A stretch of DNA of 51,152 bases from Bacteroidales bacterium. GTDB lineage: Bacteria; Bacteroidota; Bacteroidia; Bacteroidales; Muribaculaceae. This document shows positions 16,261 through 25,052 of this stretch, in pieces (within the stretch, counting starts at the first letter, position 1; the number at the start of each line of letters is the position of its first letter). The notes beneath the pieces were generated by a model. It did no database searches. It was not told the origin of the DNA and worked only from the letters and a program-made list of their open reading frames with translations. The stretch is taken from assembly GCA_900768685.1 (NCBI GenBank), contig CAAGDX010000012.1, forward strand, positions 1 through 51,152. The letters run 5' to 3'. The position numbers and the translations under genes are program-made.

Positions 16261-16366
16261 ATAAATCTACGTCCTGGAGGTTGGGGCTTAAATTCCTCAA
16301 CAATACTAAAACTCAGGAATTTATACGATTCTCGTGCGCCCGACCAAAGTTGCACGAGAATTTTTT
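16261..16366 (+). ncRNA. Putative small RNA of about 105 nt
   Basis: A complete promoter ends at 16254 and a strong terminator ends at 16366. Between them a leader is followed by G-rich CCTGGAGGTTGGGGC, which can be single-stranded or form GTTGGGG/CCTCAAC (16280-16286 with 16295-16301). A rival 9-bp stem pairs 16289-16297 (TAAATTCCT) with 16315-16323 (AGGAATTTA); the two helices exclude each other. The last hairpin is the terminator. I do not recognise it as 6S, tmRNA, SRP, RNase P or a known riboswitch. It is divergent to the DUF4417 genes and convergent with the 128-aa gene. A regulatory RNA acting through the G-rich loop is the simplest idea. Confidence 0.6.
16329..16366 (+). terminator. 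Terminator of the small RNA
   Basis: TTCTCGTGC (16329-16337) pairs perfectly with GCACGAGAA (16352-16360) around a 14-base loop, followed by six T (16361-16366). It is the 3' end of the putative small RNA. Confidence 0.85.
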
Positions 16367-16400
16367 GCCCCCTTGATTTCTACTTCATATTCTATCATTT

Positions 16401-16787
16401 TTAAAATTCCACATTTTCATTTGAATCTCTTAAGCTCATCTTGTAAACTTCTCCACCAAGTTCAGAATCGAGCTGGGAGTTTCTTATAAGGTCAAAAATA
16501 AATAAATTATTTTTAGACTTATAATCATAATTGAGTTCATTGAATAATGCAGCTGTATTAATGCTGAAATACCCGCTAGACACAGCTAACTTAAATGCAT
16601 CTTCATTAAACTCCTCCAAGACAACCATATATAAATCCTTTTCGTTGTCACCCAAAAAGAATTTCACATATTGCCTTTCATCAAAACGAAGTATATCACT
16701 CGTAGTCTTAGGGAATCCAAGTTTTCCGGTAGCTTGGATTGTAGCTTTGAGTTTTACTCCATATCGCTTAACGCTTAAAAGTTTCAT
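16401..16787 (-). CDS. Conserved-looking hypothetical protein of the island
   Basis: The 128-residue soluble protein starts MKLLSVKRYGVKLKATIQAT and continues with SDILRFDERQYVKFFLGDNE and DLYMVVLEEFNEDAFKLAVS. The pattern of strand-helix alternation suggests a small alpha/beta fold. I recall similar short proteins in Bacteroides genomes without function, but no named family. It has its own good promoter (16814-16845 on the minus strand) and converges on the small RNA gene, with 34 bp between its stop and the RNA terminator. There is no signal peptide. The role is unknown. Confidence 0.7.
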   Translation of the reverse strand: MKLLSVKRYGVKLKATIQATGKLGFPKTTSDILRFDERQYVKFFLGDNEKDLYMVVLEEFNEDAFKLAVSSGYFSINTAALFNELNYDYKSKNNLFIFDLIRNSQLDSELGGEVYKMSLRDSNENVEF

Positions 16788-16813
16788 AATATTTAATTTT
16801 TATAATTATAGTG

Positions 16814-16845
16814 CAAATGTATATCCAATTTTCATATCTTGCAAA
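16814..16845 (-). promoter_or_regulatory. Promoter of the 128-aa protein gene
   Basis: On the minus strand TTTG (16842-16845), a 20-bp spacer and TACATTTG (16814-16821) match the Bacteroidetes promoter. The leader would be about 20-25 nt. Confidence 0.7.
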
Positions 16846-16862
16846 TATTTTGCGTGTGAATT

Positions 16863-16995
16863 TTTGACATAATTAAATATTTTCTTTCTAAAACGAATAA
16901 TATTTTAATTTTTATGTCATTTTCTTCCCTTGTGTTATATTCATAATACAAGGGAAGAATTTTAAGCAAACTTAATTATAACATTTGACATAATT
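16863..16995. repeat. Hairpin segment flanked by 12-bp direct repeats
   Basis: The intergenic DNA before gpmI (16788-17135) holds TTTGACATAATT twice, at 16863-16874 and 16984-16995. Between them a 17-bp near-perfect inverted repeat (16922-16938 with 16943-16959, one G-T wobble, 4-base loop) surrounds TTCTTCCCTTGTG. A short TTTT follows on the plus strand. Options are a tiny MITE-like insertion with a duplicated target, a protein-binding palindrome, or a terminator. There is no obvious rightward transcript ending here. No gene is seen in the segment. Confidence 0.55.
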
Positions 16996-17081
16996 CGGCT
17001 TTGTCTGCAAATTAATTGACTCCGCTTATCTTTTTGTCAATCATTTATTATTACAACTGCTAAAAATCCAAAAATAATGTG

Positions 17082-17089
17082 TAACTTTG
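17082..17089 (+). promoter_or_regulatory. Putative -7 box for gpmI
   Basis: TAACTTTG lies 46 bp upstream of the gpmI ATG. No clear TTG is seen at the -33 distance. Confidence 0.55.
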
Positions 17090-17135
17090 CAGAGATAAAA
17101 CTAAAGGCGAAAAATATCAAAATTCATAATATATT

Positions 17136-18653
17136 ATGGCAAAAAAAGCATTATTAATGATTCTTGACGGGTGGGGCATAGGCAACCACTCAAAAAGTGA
17201 CGTAATCTCCGTAACACCAACACCTTACTGGGACTATCTTCTCCAAAACTATCCACATTCACAACTCCAAGCAAGCGGTGAAAACGTAGGTTTGCCTGAC
17301 GGACAAATGGGCAACTCCGAAGTGGGTCACCTCAATATCGGTGCAGGACGAGTTTTATACCAAGACCTCGTAAAGATAAACAAAGCCGTGAAAGACGGTT
17401 CTATTCTCCAAAATCCGGAAATCATCCGTGCATTCTCATACGCAAAGGAAAACGGCAAGGCAATCCACTTTATGGGTCTTACCTCCGACGGCGGTGTTCA
17501 CTCTTCTTTCGACCACCTTTTTGCACTCTGCGACATAGCAAAAGAATATGGACTCAAAGACGTGTTTATCCACTGCTTTATGGACGGACGTGACACAGAC
17601 CCGCGTAGCGGTAAAGGATTTATAGAACGTCTTGACGAACACTGCAAGAAATCCGCCGGAACAATCGCTTCCATTATCGGACGTTTCTATGCTATGGACC
17701 GCGACAAACGTTGGGACAGAATAAAAGTGGCATACGACCTTCTCGTGAACGGTCTCGGCAAACAGTCGGCAGACATGGTGGCAGCTATGCAGGAAAGTTA
17801 TGATGAAGACGTTACGGACGAATTTATCAAACCTATCAACAATTCCACTGTTGACGGCACCATCAAGCCGGGCGATGCCGTAATCTTCTTCAACTATCGC
17901 AACGACCGCGCAAAAGAAATCACAATCGTGCTCACACAGCAAGATATGGAAGAACAAGGCATGAAAACTCTGCCGGGTCTCCAATATTTCTGCATGACAC
18001 CATACGACTCTTCATTCCAAGGTCTTCACATCCTCTTTGACAAAGAAAACGTGAACAACACCCTTGGCGAATACCTTTCTTCACTGGGCAAACGCCAGCT
18101 CCACATTGCGGAAACCGAAAAATACGCTCATGTGACATTCTTCTTCAACGGCGGACGTGAAACACCATACGAAGGTGAAGACCGCATACTCGTACCGTCA
18201 CCGAAAGTGGCAACTTACGACCTGAAGCCGGAAATGAGTGCTTACGAAGTGAAAGACAAACTCGTGGCAGCAATCAAGGAAGACAAGTACGACTTTATCG
18301 TGGTGAACTATGCAAACGGTGATATGGTGGGTCACACCGGTATTTACGAAGCTATCGAAAAGGCAGTAAAAACCATAGACCAATGCGTAAATGAAACCGT
18401 AGAGGCAGCAAAAGCAACAGGCTACGAAGTGATAATCATTGCAGACCACGGAAATGCAGACAATGCTCTGAATGAAGACGGCACTCCTAACACCGCTCAC
18501 TCACTCAACCCTGTGCCTTGTGTCTATGTGACTGAAAACAAGTCTGCAAAAGTGGCTGACGGTATTCTCGCCGACGTTGCACCTACCCTTCTCCACATTA
18601 TGGGTATTCCTCAGCCGGCAGAAATGACAGGCAAAGACCTCATCTCTGAATAA
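17136..18653 (+). CDS. gpmI: 2,3-bisphosphoglycerate-independent phosphoglycerate mutase
   Basis: This manganese-dependent glycolytic enzyme interconverts 3- and 2-phosphoglycerate through a phosphoserine intermediate. The 505-residue product has the family length. Its opening MAKKALLMILDGWGIG carries the first metal Asp. The nucleophile is Ser61 in GQMGNSEVGHLNIGAGR. Later signature blocks are GLTSDGGVHSSFDHLFALC, CFMDGRDTDPRSG, GRFYAMDRDKRW, YANGDMVGHTG and IIADHGNADNAL; the last two hold metal ligands. A single-gene transcript is likely, with its own -7 box and a terminator at 18783-18813. The assignment is secure. Confidence 0.97.
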   Translation: MAKKALLMILDGWGIGNHSKSDVISVTPTPYWDYLLQNYPHSQLQASGENVGLPDGQMGNSEVGHLNIGAGRVLYQDLVKINKAVKDGSILQNPEIIRAFSYAKENGKAIHFMGLTSDGGVHSSFDHLFALCDIAKEYGLKDVFIHCFMDGRDTDPRSGKGFIERLDEHCKKSAGTIASIIGRFYAMDRDKRWDRIKVAYDLLVNGLGKQSADMVAAMQESYDEDVTDEFIKPINNSTVDGTIKPGDAVIFFNYRNDRAKEITIVLTQQDMEEQGMKTLPGLQYFCMTPYDSSFQGLHILFDKENVNNTLGEYLSSLGKRQLHIAETEKYAHVTFFFNGGRETPYEGEDRILVPSPKVATYDLKPEMSAYEVKDKLVAAIKEDKYDFIVVNYANGDMVGHTGIYEAIEKAVKTIDQCVNETVEAAKATGYEVIIIADHGNADNALNEDGTPNTAHSLNPVPCVYVTENKSAKVADGILADVAPTLLHIMGIPQPAEMTGKDLISE

Positions 18654-18668
18654 GAGCCGAAAACGCAA

Positions 18669-18769
18669 AAATGCAAGTTTAGAGCCTGTTTCATAAGAAA
18701 TGTTAAGAAATGCAAGTTTAGATAACTTGCCGCATATTAGCCCCACCTTGCCGCTTGCGGTTGGGTGGG
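18669..18769. repeat. 15-bp direct repeats and a C/G-rich hairpin after gpmI
   Basis: AAATGCAAGTTTAGA occurs at 18669-18683 and again at 18708-18722. They are followed by CCCCACC, a short loop region containing CCGCTTGCGG, and GGTGGGG (18742-18769 region), which can form a long GC-rich hairpin. The gap between gpmI and the ABC-F gene (18654-18836) holds only these and a terminator; no gene is seen. Confidence 0.55.
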
Positions 18770-18782
18770 GTATATATAAATC

Positions 18783-18813
18783 AAAAATTGGCAAAATCTC
18801 AGCCAATTTTTGT
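18783..18813 (+). terminator. Terminator after gpmI
   Basis: AAAAATTGGC (18783-18792) pairs with GCCAATTTTT (18802-18811) around a 9-base loop, and T residues follow. It ends 25 bp before the ABC-F start codon. The A-tract side gives it some activity in both directions. Confidence 0.75.
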
Positions 18814-18836
18814 TCTAAACCAATAATCCTCCCCTT

Positions 18837-20804
18837 ATGATTTCAATAAACAATCTGACGGTAGAATTCAGTGCCAAATCGCTTTTTGACAACATCAATT
18901 ACGTCATAAACAAGAAAGACAAAATTGCACTTGTCGGCAAAAACGGAGCAGGCAAATCCACTATGCTCAAGATTATAGCAGGACTGCAACGACCAACGTC
19001 CGGCACTGTGGCTGTTCCGCAGGACGTGACTATAGGCTACCTTCCGCAGCAAATGAAACTCAGCGACACCACAACGGTGCTGGAAGAAGTGAGCCAGGCT
19101 TTTTCACACCTGGACAAGATGCACGCGGAATTGGACAAGATGACCAAAGAACTGCAAGACAGAACAGACTATGAATCAGACTCATACCACCGCCTTATTG
19201 ACCGAATGACCACACTCACGGAGCGACTCGCTATGGAGGAAAGCGAGAATGCACAGGCGGAAATGGAAAAGACGCTTATAGGTTTGGGCTTTGTACGCGA
19301 AGACTTCAACAGACAGACATCGGAATTCAGCGGCGGCTGGCGTATGCGTATAGAACTGGCGAAACTGCTCCTGCAACACCCTGACGTATTGCTCCTTGAC
19401 GAGCCTACGAACCACCTGGACATAGAATCTATCCAGTGGCTTGAAAATTTTCTTATCACCAAGGCAAATGCAGTGGTACTCGTGAGCCACGACCGTGCTT
19501 TTATAGACAATGTCACAAACCGCACAATAGAAATTTCACTCGGGAAGATTTACGACTACTCCGTAAACTATTCCAAGTACGTAGTGCTGCGACAGGAAAG
19601 ACTGGAACAGCAGATGCGAGCCTACCAAAATCAGCAAAAGCAAATCCAAGATACAGAGGACTTTATAGAGCGATTCCGATATAAAGCCACGAAAGCCGTA
19701 CAGGTGCAAAGCAGAATAAAGCAACTTGCAAAAATAGAGCGAATAGAGGTTGACGAAGTGGATACGTCACACCTTAACCTGAAATTTCCACCTGCACCAC
19801 GTAGCGGCGACTATCCCGTGATAGCCGACGATGTGGCAAAGGCATACGGCGAACATGTGGTGTTCTCCGGAGTGAATTTCACCATTAAACGCGGTGAAAA
19901 AGTGGCATTTGTGGGAAAAAACGGTGAGGGAAAATCCACACTTGTGAAGTGCATAATGGGTGAAATCCCATTTACGGGCAACCTCAAGATAGGTCACAAC
20001 GTAAAAATAGGCTATTTTGCTCAAAATCAGGCACAACTGCTTGACGAAGACATCACCGTTTTTGACACTATCGACCGTGTAGCCGTGGGTGACATACGCA
20101 CCAAAATCCGTGATATCCTGGGTGCATTCATGTTTGGCGGCGAGGCTATAGACAAGAAAGTGAAAGTGCTCTCCGGCGGCGAAAAAACTCGTCTTGCCAT
20201 GATTCGCCTGCTCCTGGAGCCGGTGAACCTGCTTATCCTTGACGAACCTACGAACCACCTGGATATGAAAACAAAAGATATCCTCAAGCAAGCCATAAAA
20301 GACTTTAACGGCACTGTGATTGTGGTGAGCCACGACCGCGAATTCCTTGACGGACTTGTGGAAAAGGTTTATGAATTCGGTGGCGGAAAAGTGACGGAAT
20401 GTCTTGGCGGTATCTATGACTTCCTGGAAAAGAAAAAACTCGCATCGCTGCGAGAACTGGAACTCACAAAATCCCCAACCGCTAAGCCTCAACCGGAGAA
20501 AAAACAGGAGAAACCGATAGAAAAAATACCGGAATCCCCTACTCTCTCGCCCACAAAAATCTCCTACGCCGAGCAGCGAGAAAAAGAGAAAATGCTACGT
20601 CGTGCAAAAAAGAAAGTGGCGGATGCAGAGGAAGAAATTTCACGCATAGAAGGCGAAATAGCCGCTATTGAAGCCGATATTTCCGCAGGAAATGTCACTC
20701 CGGACATCTACGACCGCCATGCCGCGAAAACAAAACAACTCGAAAATGCTATGAGTCTGTGGGAACTCGCTTCTATGGAATACGAAGAACTCGCAGCGAA
20801 ATAA
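18837..20804 (+). CDS. ABC-F family ATPase (translation factor type)
   Basis: ABC-F proteins have two ATPase domains and no membrane part; many act on ribosomes (EttA, Uup, YdiF types). The 655-residue product has domain 1 with P-loop GKNGAGKSTMLK (about residue 35), FSGGWRMRIELAKLLL and LLLDEPTNHLDIESIQWLEN. A linker helix region follows (about 235-300, rich in Gln and Arg, the P-site tRNA-interaction motif region of the family). Domain 2 has GKNGEGKSTLVK, LSGGEKTRLAMIRLLLEP and LLILDEPTNHLDMKTKDIL. The tail (about 540-655) is a charged Lys/Glu coiled coil as in Uup/YdiF. mltG follows after 9 bp, so they are co-transcribed. The subtype is uncertain. Confidence 0.92.
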   Translation: MISINNLTVEFSAKSLFDNINYVINKKDKIALVGKNGAGKSTMLKIIAGLQRPTSGTVAVPQDVTIGYLPQQMKLSDTTTVLEEVSQAFSHLDKMHAELDKMTKELQDRTDYESDSYHRLIDRMTTLTERLAMEESENAQAEMEKTLIGLGFVREDFNRQTSEFSGGWRMRIELAKLLLQHPDVLLLDEPTNHLDIESIQWLENFLITKANAVVLVSHDRAFIDNVTNRTIEISLGKIYDYSVNYSKYVVLRQERLEQQMRAYQNQQKQIQDTEDFIERFRYKATKAVQVQSRIKQLAKIERIEVDEVDTSHLNLKFPPAPRSGDYPVIADDVAKAYGEHVVFSGVNFTIKRGEKVAFVGKNGEGKSTLVKCIMGEIPFTGNLKIGHNVKIGYFAQNQAQLLDEDITVFDTIDRVAVGDIRTKIRDILGAFMFGGEAIDKKVKVLSGGEKTRLAMIRLLLEPVNLLILDEPTNHLDMKTKDILKQAIKDFNGTVIVVSHDREFLDGLVEKVYEFGGGKVTECLGGIYDFLEKKKLASLRELELTKSPTAKPQPEKKQEKPIEKIPESPTLSPTKISYAEQREKEKMLRRAKKKVADAEEEISRIEGEIAAIEADISAGNVTPDIYDRHAAKTKQLENAMSLWELASMEYEELAAK

Positions 20805-20813
20805 CATCTGACT

Positions 20814-21866
20814 ATGAAAAAGAAAACAAGCAAAACAAAGGCAAAAAAGGGTTTTTCCACCCGCACAAAAATATTTACGCTTTTAGCAATACTCCTGATT
20901 GCTGCAGGCATAGCACTCTTTGCCTATTTCCGCCACACATTTTCCGACTACGGTGAAAGCGGCAAGTGGGTCTATATCACTAAGGATGCGGAAGAACAGG
21001 CTATCCGCGATTCCATAATGACACTCGGCGAAACAGCCGGAGAAACCACCATAAGGGTGATAGGAATAATGGGCGACATAAAAAACGTGAAAAGCGGTGC
21101 TTACAGAATAGACGAAAAAGACCGCCCGTTGGACATAGCACGCAGATTGCTCCGCGGACACCAAACACCTGTAAAAGTGACGTTTAACAATATACGCACC
21201 GTGAAGCAATTAGCGGAAAAAGTGTCTAAAAATATGAGTTTCACCTCAGAGGACTTTCTCAATGCCTGCGACACCATTCTGCCCAAACACGGTTTCCGAA
21301 AAGAGCAATTTCCGGCTGCATTTATTCCGGATTCCTACGAATTTTACTGGACATCAGATGCTCCGAAAGTGGTGAATCGTCTGCTGAAATACCGCAATGA
21401 TTTCTGGACGGAAGAAAGACGTAATCAAGCGGCACAAGAAGGACTTACAGCAGTAGATGTAGCCACAATAGCATCTATCGTAGAAGAAGAATCCGCAAAA
21501 AAGAGCGAACGCCCCACAATAGCAAGGCTTTACATGAACCGCTTGCAAAAAAATATGCTTCTCCAAGCAGACCCTACGGTGAAATTCGCCGTTGGCAACT
21601 TCGCACTCAAGCGTATCACTTATCAGCATCTGAAAAAAGTATCGCCATACAATACTTACCTCAACCCCGGGCTTCCACCCGGTCCTATCCGCATACCGGA
21701 AAAATCCACACTGGAGGCAGTGCTGACCTGCCAAAAGCACGACTACCTGTATATGTGTGCAAAAGAAGACTTTTCCGGCTATCACAATTTTGCTAAAGAC
21801 TTAGCCACACACCAATCCAACGCCGCACGATATCAACGTGAACTGAACCGCAGAGGAATAAAGTAA
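20814..21866 (+). CDS. mltG: Endolytic murein transglycosylase MltG
   Basis: MltG cuts nascent glycan strands at the inner membrane and so terminates their growth. The 350-residue protein has a basic cytosolic start (MKKKTSKTKAKKGFSTRTK) and one membrane helix (about residues 20-42). A LysM-like segment follows (around 85-150: GDIKNVKSGAYRIDEKDRPL), then the YceG catalytic domain. The catalytic Glu lies in ATIASIVEEESAKKSERPTI. Other family blocks are ARLYMNRLQKNMLLQADPTV, the SPYNTYLNPGLPPGPI block and the C-terminal GYHNFAKDLATHQSN. Length is normal. It sits between the ABC-F gene and the proline operon, with 31 bp before proC. Confidence 0.94.
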   Translation: MKKKTSKTKAKKGFSTRTKIFTLLAILLIAAGIALFAYFRHTFSDYGESGKWVYITKDAEEQAIRDSIMTLGETAGETTIRVIGIMGDIKNVKSGAYRIDEKDRPLDIARRLLRGHQTPVKVTFNNIRTVKQLAEKVSKNMSFTSEDFLNACDTILPKHGFRKEQFPAAFIPDSYEFYWTSDAPKVVNRLLKYRNDFWTEERRNQAAQEGLTAVDVATIASIVEEESAKKSERPTIARLYMNRLQKNMLLQADPTVKFAVGNFALKRITYQHLKKVSPYNTYLNPGLPPGPIRIPEKSTLEAVLTCQKHDYLYMCAKEDFSGYHNFAKDLATHQSNAARYQRELNRRGIK

Positions 21867-21897
21867 TCCGTAAATAAAAAAAGGAAATAATATATAA

Positions 21898-22692
21898 ATG
21901 AGTAATTCTATGAAAGTTGCAATTATCGGAGCCGGAAATATGGGCGGTGCCATAGCACGTGCTCTTGCCGGCACAGGACAGTACTCTATCACCGTAGCAA
22001 ATCCTTCACTCCCAAAACTCGAAGCCATTGCTGCAGAATATCCGAGCGTAAAAACCACTACGAACAATATTGAGGCTGCCAACGGAGCAGATATAGTAAT
22101 CCTTGCCGTGAAGCCATGGCTTATTGCAAACGTTGCAGAACAGATAAAACCGAATATAGACTATAAACATACCGCAATAGTATCACTTGCAGGAGGGATG
22201 TCGCTTGACACACTTGACGGCATACTGGTGAAAAACAACGAGTTACCGTCTCTCTGCCGCGTGATTCCGAACACAGCCCTCTCCGCCGGCAAATCCATGA
22301 CATTTATAGCATCACGCCGAGCAGAAAAAATAATTGCAGACGTGGTGAAAATGTTTGAAGCAATGGGAGAAGTAGCCGTGATAGAAGAAAAACTCATGGA
22401 CGCTGCCACAGCCCTCACCTCATGCGGCATTGCGTACGTCTATAAATTCGCCCAAGCATGCGTGCAAGCCGGTGTGGAACTTGGTTTTAAGCCGGCAGAT
22501 GCACTGAAATACGTTTGTGCGACAATGGAAGGAGCCGCAGCCATGCTTTCACAGCCCGGTGCCGCTCCACAAAGCGAGATAGACAAAGTCACAACTCCCG
22601 GCGGCATGACGATTAAAGGCATTAACGAACTGGAACACAGCGGATTCACGTCTGCCGTGATAAATGCAATACTAAAGCCCGTAAAGAAATGA
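21898..22692 (+). CDS. proC: Pyrroline-5-carboxylate reductase
   Basis: ProC performs the last step of proline synthesis, the NAD(P)H reduction of pyrroline-5-carboxylate. The 264-residue product begins with the dinucleotide-binding motif KVAIIGAGNMGGAIARALAG. It has the family C-terminal signature, seen as MEGAAAMLSQPGAAPQSEID then KVTTPGGMTIKGINELE. A second in-frame ATG at 21910 would remove only four residues; either start is possible. Its stop overlaps the proB start (ATGA), giving a coupled proC-proB-proA operon that encodes the whole route from glutamate. Confidence 0.95.
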   Translation: MSNSMKVAIIGAGNMGGAIARALAGTGQYSITVANPSLPKLEAIAAEYPSVKTTTNNIEAANGADIVILAVKPWLIANVAEQIKPNIDYKHTAIVSLAGGMSLDTLDGILVKNNELPSLCRVIPNTALSAGKSMTFIASRRAEKIIADVVKMFEAMGEVAVIEEKLMDAATALTSCGIAYVYKFAQACVQAGVELGFKPADALKYVCATMEGAAAMLSQPGAAPQSEIDKVTTPGGMTIKGINELEHSGFTSAVINAILKPVKK

Positions 22693-23774
22693 GAAACTAC
22701 CGCAGAGTCACAATCAAGATAGGCAGCAACGTGCTGACTCGTGAAGACGGGACTCTTGACGTCACCAGAGTGTCTGCCCTTGTGGACCAGGTATGCACGC
22801 TCCGCAGCAAAGGCGTGGAAGTGGTGATGATATCATCCGGAGCCGTGGCTTGCGGACGCTCCGAACTACGCGATATGCCGCTGTCTCAACTTGACAACGT
22901 AGATGCACGCCAACTGTTTTCCGCAGTGGGTCAGGTAAAACTCATAAACCGCTATTACGACCTTTTCCGTGACCATGGCATCCACGTGGGACAGGTGCTG
23001 ACGATGAAAGAGAGTTTTGCCACCCGTCGCCACTATCTGAACCAGCGAAATTGCATGATGGTAATGCTCCGAAATGGCATTATACCTATAGTCAACGAAA
23101 ACGACACCGTCAGCGTAACGGAACTTATGTTTACGGACAATGACGAACTCTCCGGACTTGTAGCCGCAATGCTGGACTGCGACGCACTCATCATTCTGAG
23201 CAACATAGACGGCATCTACAACGGCAATCCCAAACAGCCCGGTGCGGAAGTAATCCGCCGCGTTGACCCTGACGTGGATTTGACGGACTATATAATGACG
23301 GAACGCTCCGGTTTCGGTCGCGGCGGCATGGTTACGAAGTACCGCATAGCACGCAAAGTGGCAGACGAAGGCATAGCAGTGATTATTGCCAACGGTAAAC
23401 GTGACAACATTCTGACAGACATTATTTTAGGTGATAGCGAAACACTCTGCACGGAGTTTGCCCCTGCGGCAGTGCCTGCTTCCAGTTTCAAACGCTGGAT
23501 AGCACACAGCGAAGGTTTTGCCAAAGGAGCCATAAAAATAAACGACCGTGCCGTGGAGGCTATCAACTCAGACCACGCCGTTTCCGTTCTCCCGATAGGT
23601 GTAATGGAAGTGACAGGCGATTTTGAAAAAGACGACTTGATAAAAGTTCTTGACAGCAACGGAAACCTCGTTGCCATAGGTCGTTCCTCATATTCAGCCG
23701 CTGAAGCCCGCGAGGCAGCAGGCAAACATCAGCAGCGACCCATTATCCACTACGATTATCTCTATGTAGAGTAA
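22689..23774 (+). CDS. proB: Glutamate 5-kinase
   Basis: ProB phosphorylates glutamate in the first, feedback-controlled step of proline synthesis. The 361-residue product has the amino-acid kinase domain (TIKIGSNVLTREDGTL at the N-terminus, VVMISSGAVACGRSEL, then the IIPIVNENDTVSVTELMFTD block and GRGGMVTKYRIARKVADEGI). A C-terminal PUA domain follows (about 275-355: KGAIKINDRAVEAINSDHAV). The PUA domain marks the E. coli-like form. It overlaps proC by 4 bp and precedes proA by 12 bp. Confidence 0.95.
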   Translation: MRNYRRVTIKIGSNVLTREDGTLDVTRVSALVDQVCTLRSKGVEVVMISSGAVACGRSELRDMPLSQLDNVDARQLFSAVGQVKLINRYYDLFRDHGIHVGQVLTMKESFATRRHYLNQRNCMMVMLRNGIIPIVNENDTVSVTELMFTDNDELSGLVAAMLDCDALIILSNIDGIYNGNPKQPGAEVIRRVDPDVDLTDYIMTERSGFGRGGMVTKYRIARKVADEGIAVIIANGKRDNILTDIILGDSETLCTEFAPAAVPASSFKRWIAHSEGFAKGAIKINDRAVEAINSDHAVSVLPIGVMEVTGDFEKDDLIKVLDSNGNLVAIGRSSYSAAEAREAAGKHQQRPIIHYDYLYVE

Positions 23775-23786
23775 AAAACAACAATT

Positions 23787-25028
23787 ATGGTAGAAAAACA
23801 ACTTACAGATGCTCGCCGTGCATCACGTCAGCTTCTTAGTCTGAACGACGACACAATAAAAAATATACTCCTTGAAACAGCGGATGCTCTCGTAGCTGCC
23901 ACAGACAAAATTCTTGCCGCTAATGCTCTGGACCTGAGCCGCATGGACCCGACAAACCCGAAATACGACCGTCTGAAACTTACACCGGAACGAATAGCCG
24001 GAATAGCAGGCGATATGCGAAACGTGGCAACACTGCCCTCACCTCGTGTGGAACTTGACAGCCGCGAGCGTCCAAACGGACTCATAATCCGCCGTGTGGC
24101 AGTGCCATTCGGTGTAATCGGAGTTATTTACGAAGCACGTCCAAACGTTACGGCAGACGTATTTTCTCTCTGCTTCAAGAGTGGCAATGTATGCGTACTG
24201 AAAGGCGGACATGATGCCGATGATTCATCCCGTGCCATCATAGACGTTATTCACAGCGTGCTGAGCAACCATAATATAGACCCTGCCGTTGCCACTCTGC
24301 TTCCCGCCACCCGTGAAGCAACAGACATTCTGCTCGCAGCACGCGGCACGGTGGATCTTATCATTCCACGCGGCAGCAGTAACCTTATCAACAGTGTGAG
24401 AGAAAAATCAAAAGTACCTGTAATAGAAACAGGTGCGGGCGTTTGCCACTGCTATGTTGACGCTACCGCAGATATAGACATGGCACGAAACATTGTGAAC
24501 AACGCCAAAACACGCCGCGTGAGCGTTTGCAATGCACTGGACTGCCTGATTATCAACAGCAAACTATTAGGTTCTTTAGCAGACATTTGTAAACCGTTGG
24601 CATCCTCAAATGTTGCTATCCATGCAGATGAACGAGCATTTGCAGCACTCAAAGGCAACTATCCCGACGCACTATTGTCACTCGCGGGAGACTCGGATTT
24701 CGGTACTGAATTTTTGGGTTACTCCATGGCAATTAAGACCGTTGACAGCCTTGACGAAGCCATTGCACACATAGACAATTACGGTTCCGGACACAGTGAA
24801 TCCATAGTAACGGCAAGCGATTCGGCTATGCAACGCTTCACCACGGAGGTAGATGCGGCTTGCGTATATACCAATGCACCAACGTCTTTCACAGACGGAG
24901 CACAGTTTGGTCTCGGTGCCGAAATAGGTATTTCCACGCAGAAGATGCATGCTCGCGGTCCTATGGCACTCGCAGAACTCATGACGTACAAGTGGGTTAT
25001 CACCGGAAACGGTCAAATCAGGCCTTGA
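23787..25028 (+). CDS. proA: Gamma-glutamyl phosphate reductase
   Basis: ProA reduces glutamyl-5-phosphate to the semialdehyde, which cyclises to the ProC substrate. The 413-residue protein belongs to the aldehyde dehydrogenase superfamily. The blocks VAVPFGVIGVIYEARPNVTA, KSGNVCVLKGGHDADDSSRA and IIPRGSSNLINSVREKSKVP are typical. The catalytic Cys lies in RVSVCNALDCLIIN, and the C-terminal TDGAQFGLGAEIGISTQKMH is a ProA signature. It is the last gene of the operon. A strong inverted repeat follows at 25053-25093. Confidence 0.95.
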   Translation: MVEKQLTDARRASRQLLSLNDDTIKNILLETADALVAATDKILAANALDLSRMDPTNPKYDRLKLTPERIAGIAGDMRNVATLPSPRVELDSRERPNGLIIRRVAVPFGVIGVIYEARPNVTADVFSLCFKSGNVCVLKGGHDADDSSRAIIDVIHSVLSNHNIDPAVATLLPATREATDILLAARGTVDLIIPRGSSNLINSVREKSKVPVIETGAGVCHCYVDATADIDMARNIVNNAKTRRVSVCNALDCLIINSKLLGSLADICKPLASSNVAIHADERAFAALKGNYPDALLSLAGDSDFGTEFLGYSMAIKTVDSLDEAIAHIDNYGSGHSESIVTASDSAMQRFTTEVDAACVYTNAPTSFTDGAQFGLGAEIGISTQKMHARGPMALAELMTYKWVITGNGQIRP

Positions 25029-25052
25029 GAACCTATTTTTTCGCAAAAAAAC

